From Actinomycetota bacterium (GTDB lineage: Bacteria > Actinomycetota > Acidimicrobiia > Acidimicrobiales > CADCSY01), in the NCBI GenBank assembly GCA_019348495.1, contig JAHWJI010000020.1, positions 1 through 32,473 on the forward strand: a stretch of DNA of 32,473 nucleotides, given 5' to 3'. Both the position numbers and the translations under genes were made by a program. Each line of letters begins with the position of its first letter. The stretch's first letter is position 1. This document shows positions 31,403 through 32,473 of this stretch, piece by piece. A model generated the notes under the pieces. It had not been told where the DNA came from and ran no database searches. It saw nothing but the letters and a program-made list of their open reading frames with translations.

Positions 31403-31933
31403 TCAGGGACGCTTAGCAGCGCCGCAACGACGGCGGTCGTTGCGGACCAACGCCAGTCCGACGACGACGAGCAGCGCGCCGAAGGCGAGGAAGCCAAGGT
31501 CCCAGGCAAGGGGACCACCGAGGTCGTCGCGTACGTGGTGGATGCCGAGGACGAGGTGATCGACCACGCCCTCGACGAGGTTGAAGATCCCCCAGCCCGT
31601 GAACAGCAGCCCAGTCAGGGCGGTGGCTCTCGCGCTGGTGCCGTTGCGGAGCGCGGCCCACAGCAGGTACAGGCCGACAACGATCACAAGCCAGGTGGCG
31701 GCATGGAAGAGCCCGTCCCACAAGGTGTTGTCCTCGAGCGAGGCGACGGTCGTCATCGGGAAGCTGGCGTGGACGCCATGGTCGGTCCCCATGTGGTGCC
31801 ACTGCAGAAGCTGGTGCAAGACGATCCCGTCGAGCAGCCCGCCGAGGCCGAGACCGAGGAGCAATCCAGGCACCGTCAGGCTCCGCGCGGCCGGCCCCTC
31901 GCCTCTTCGCGCCCCGGTTGTTGTCCTGGCCAT
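31403..31933 (-). CDS. DUF2243 family integral membrane protein
   Basis: A 176-residue protein from ATG 31933, preceded by AAGGGGA with good spacing; longer frames run into the divergent gene. Four hydrophobic segments are present: VPGLLLGLGLGGLLDGIVLH, FHAATWLVIVVGLYLLWAAL, ALTGLLFTGWGIFNLVEGVV and DLGFLAFGALLVVVGLALV. The DGIVLHQLLQWHHM and NLVEGVVDHLVLGIHHVRD motifs with their conserved histidines are the DUF2243 signature. The function is unknown; the histidines could bind metal within the membrane. It is divergent from the deazaflavin-type gene at 32025. Confidence 0.88.
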   Translation of the reverse strand: MARTTTGARRGEGPAARSLTVPGLLLGLGLGGLLDGIVLHQLLQWHHMGTDHGVHASFPMTTVASLEDNTLWDGLFHAATWLVIVVGLYLLWAALRNGTSARATALTGLLFTGWGIFNLVEGVVDHLVLGIHHVRDDLGGPLAWDLGFLAFGALLVVVGLALVRNDRRRCGAAKRP

Positions 31934-32024
31934 TCGTCCCCTTGGAGGCGTCGCCTTGACTGCTACCCAGCGTGATGATCGGCCATGTTCCCGCGCTGGC
32001 TCGCGATTCAAGGGATAGGCGACG

Positions 32025-32414
32025 ATGCGGTGGATGAACGTGGAGCGGGATGCGACCGATGCCAAGCAGGGGTCGATCGCCGACGACTACTGCTACCTCA
32101 CGACCACCGGGCGACGGACCGGCCGGCCGCACCGCATCGAAATCTGGTACGCCGCCCACGGTGACACCTTGTACCTGCTGTCGGGGGGTGGCCGGTCGTC
32201 GGACTGGGTGCAGAACCTCTGCGCCGATCCCAGGGTGCTGGTCGAGGTCGACGGCGACGTCCGCCCTGCTCGCGGCCGGGTCCTCGAGGGCGGCGACGAG
32301 GCCGAACGAGCCCGATCGCTCGTGTTCGCGAAGTACGCGCCCCGCTACAAGGGTGACCTCACCGGCTGGCGGCAGCGTGCCCTGCCCGTCGCCATCGACC
32401 CCGCGGCCCGGTAG
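32025..32414 (+). CDS. Deazaflavin (F420)-dependent nitroreductase family protein
   Basis: A 129-residue protein of the DDN/nitroreductase flavin- or F420-binding split beta-barrel family. YLTTTGRRTGRPHRIEIWYA matches the conserved TTGRKSG-x-x-R-x-x-x-L-like segment, followed by YLLSGGGRSSDWVQNLCADPRVLVEV, where the G-x-x-x-x-W-x-x-N motif binds cofactor. It reduces or oxidises small organic substrates using F420H2; the substrate is unknown. ATG 32025 is preferred because AAGGGA lies about 10 bases upstream; ATG 32034 is possible. The final 59 bases of the window hold nothing. Confidence 0.88.
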   Translation: MRWMNVERDATDAKQGSIADDYCYLTTTGRRTGRPHRIEIWYAAHGDTLYLLSGGGRSSDWVQNLCADPRVLVEVDGDVRPARGRVLEGGDEAERARSLVFAKYAPRYKGDLTGWRQRALPVAIDPAAR

Positions 32415-32473
32415 CCGACGGGTTGCGGACCGCTGTGGTTGCATGACGCCGAGGCCGTCCCGTTGGTCATCTA

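Noticed and set aside
1-32473. CRISPR array
   Set aside because: No regularly spaced repeats with unique spacers were found; the only repeats are the tRNA-Glu copies and short local ones.

Overview
The window is very GC-rich, uses GTG and TTG starts freely, and has tightly overlapping genes. It carries F420-type, mycobacterial-type and other actinobacterial gene families, including a selenocysteine formate dehydrogenase of the actinobacterial type and a GH65/beta-phosphoglucomutase pair. This fits an actinobacterium, possibly of the Acidimicrobiia, but the exact lineage is inference. Several genes have a TANNNT-like hexamer exactly 6 nt before the start codon, which suggests that leaderless mRNAs are common here.

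Layout. 1-66 is the start of a TetR-like regulator on the minus strand. 441-1276 holds two small orphan genes, one of them secreted. 1417-5984 is a five-gene operon in which each gene overlaps the next by 4 bases: ECF sigma factor, zinc-finger membrane anti-sigma factor, ABC ATPase, and two membrane proteins. 6014-10213 has a divergent redoxin, then a HAD beta-phosphoglucomutase, a GH65 disaccharide phosphorylase and an O6-alkylguanine-DNA alkyltransferase. 10305-13478 has GTP-type PEP carboxykinase, convergent with a greA-alpha/beta hydrolase pair. 13518-17827 is a branched-chain amino acid operon (leuB-ilvE-cimA-unknown). It is preceded by an attenuator-like leader with a 12-codon peptide containing Val-Ile-Ile, competing hairpins and a chain of overlapping mini-ORFs. 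17835-22731 (minus) is a three-subunit formate dehydrogenase. Its catalytic gene reads through an in-frame UGA at residue 191, directly followed by a SECIS-like hairpin. 22802-25060 holds gltX, a YdcF-like gene, tRNA-Gln(CUG) and tRNA-Glu(CUC).

From 25060 onward the window changes character. The 3' part of tRNA-Glu is repeated in direct orientation at 27851-27899 and 30603-30650, marking two consecutive segments of about 2.8 kb. They hold a mixture of intact genes (membrane protein, RidA family, inorganic pyrophosphatase, LVIVD-repeat secreted protein) and broken ones (IS1380-type transposase remnant, frameshifted L,D-transpeptidase, Rhs/YD fragment abutting a cupin fragment). No integrase is visible. 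This looks like an old tRNA-targeted integration hot spot. After the last repeat come a decayed membrane-protein gene, a DUF2243 membrane protein and an F420/deazaflavin-type nitroreductase.

The strongest leads are the leuB leader with its mini-ORF cascade, the selenocysteine formate dehydrogenase that would be split by ordinary gene calling, and the tRNA-Glu repeat array with its gene debris.
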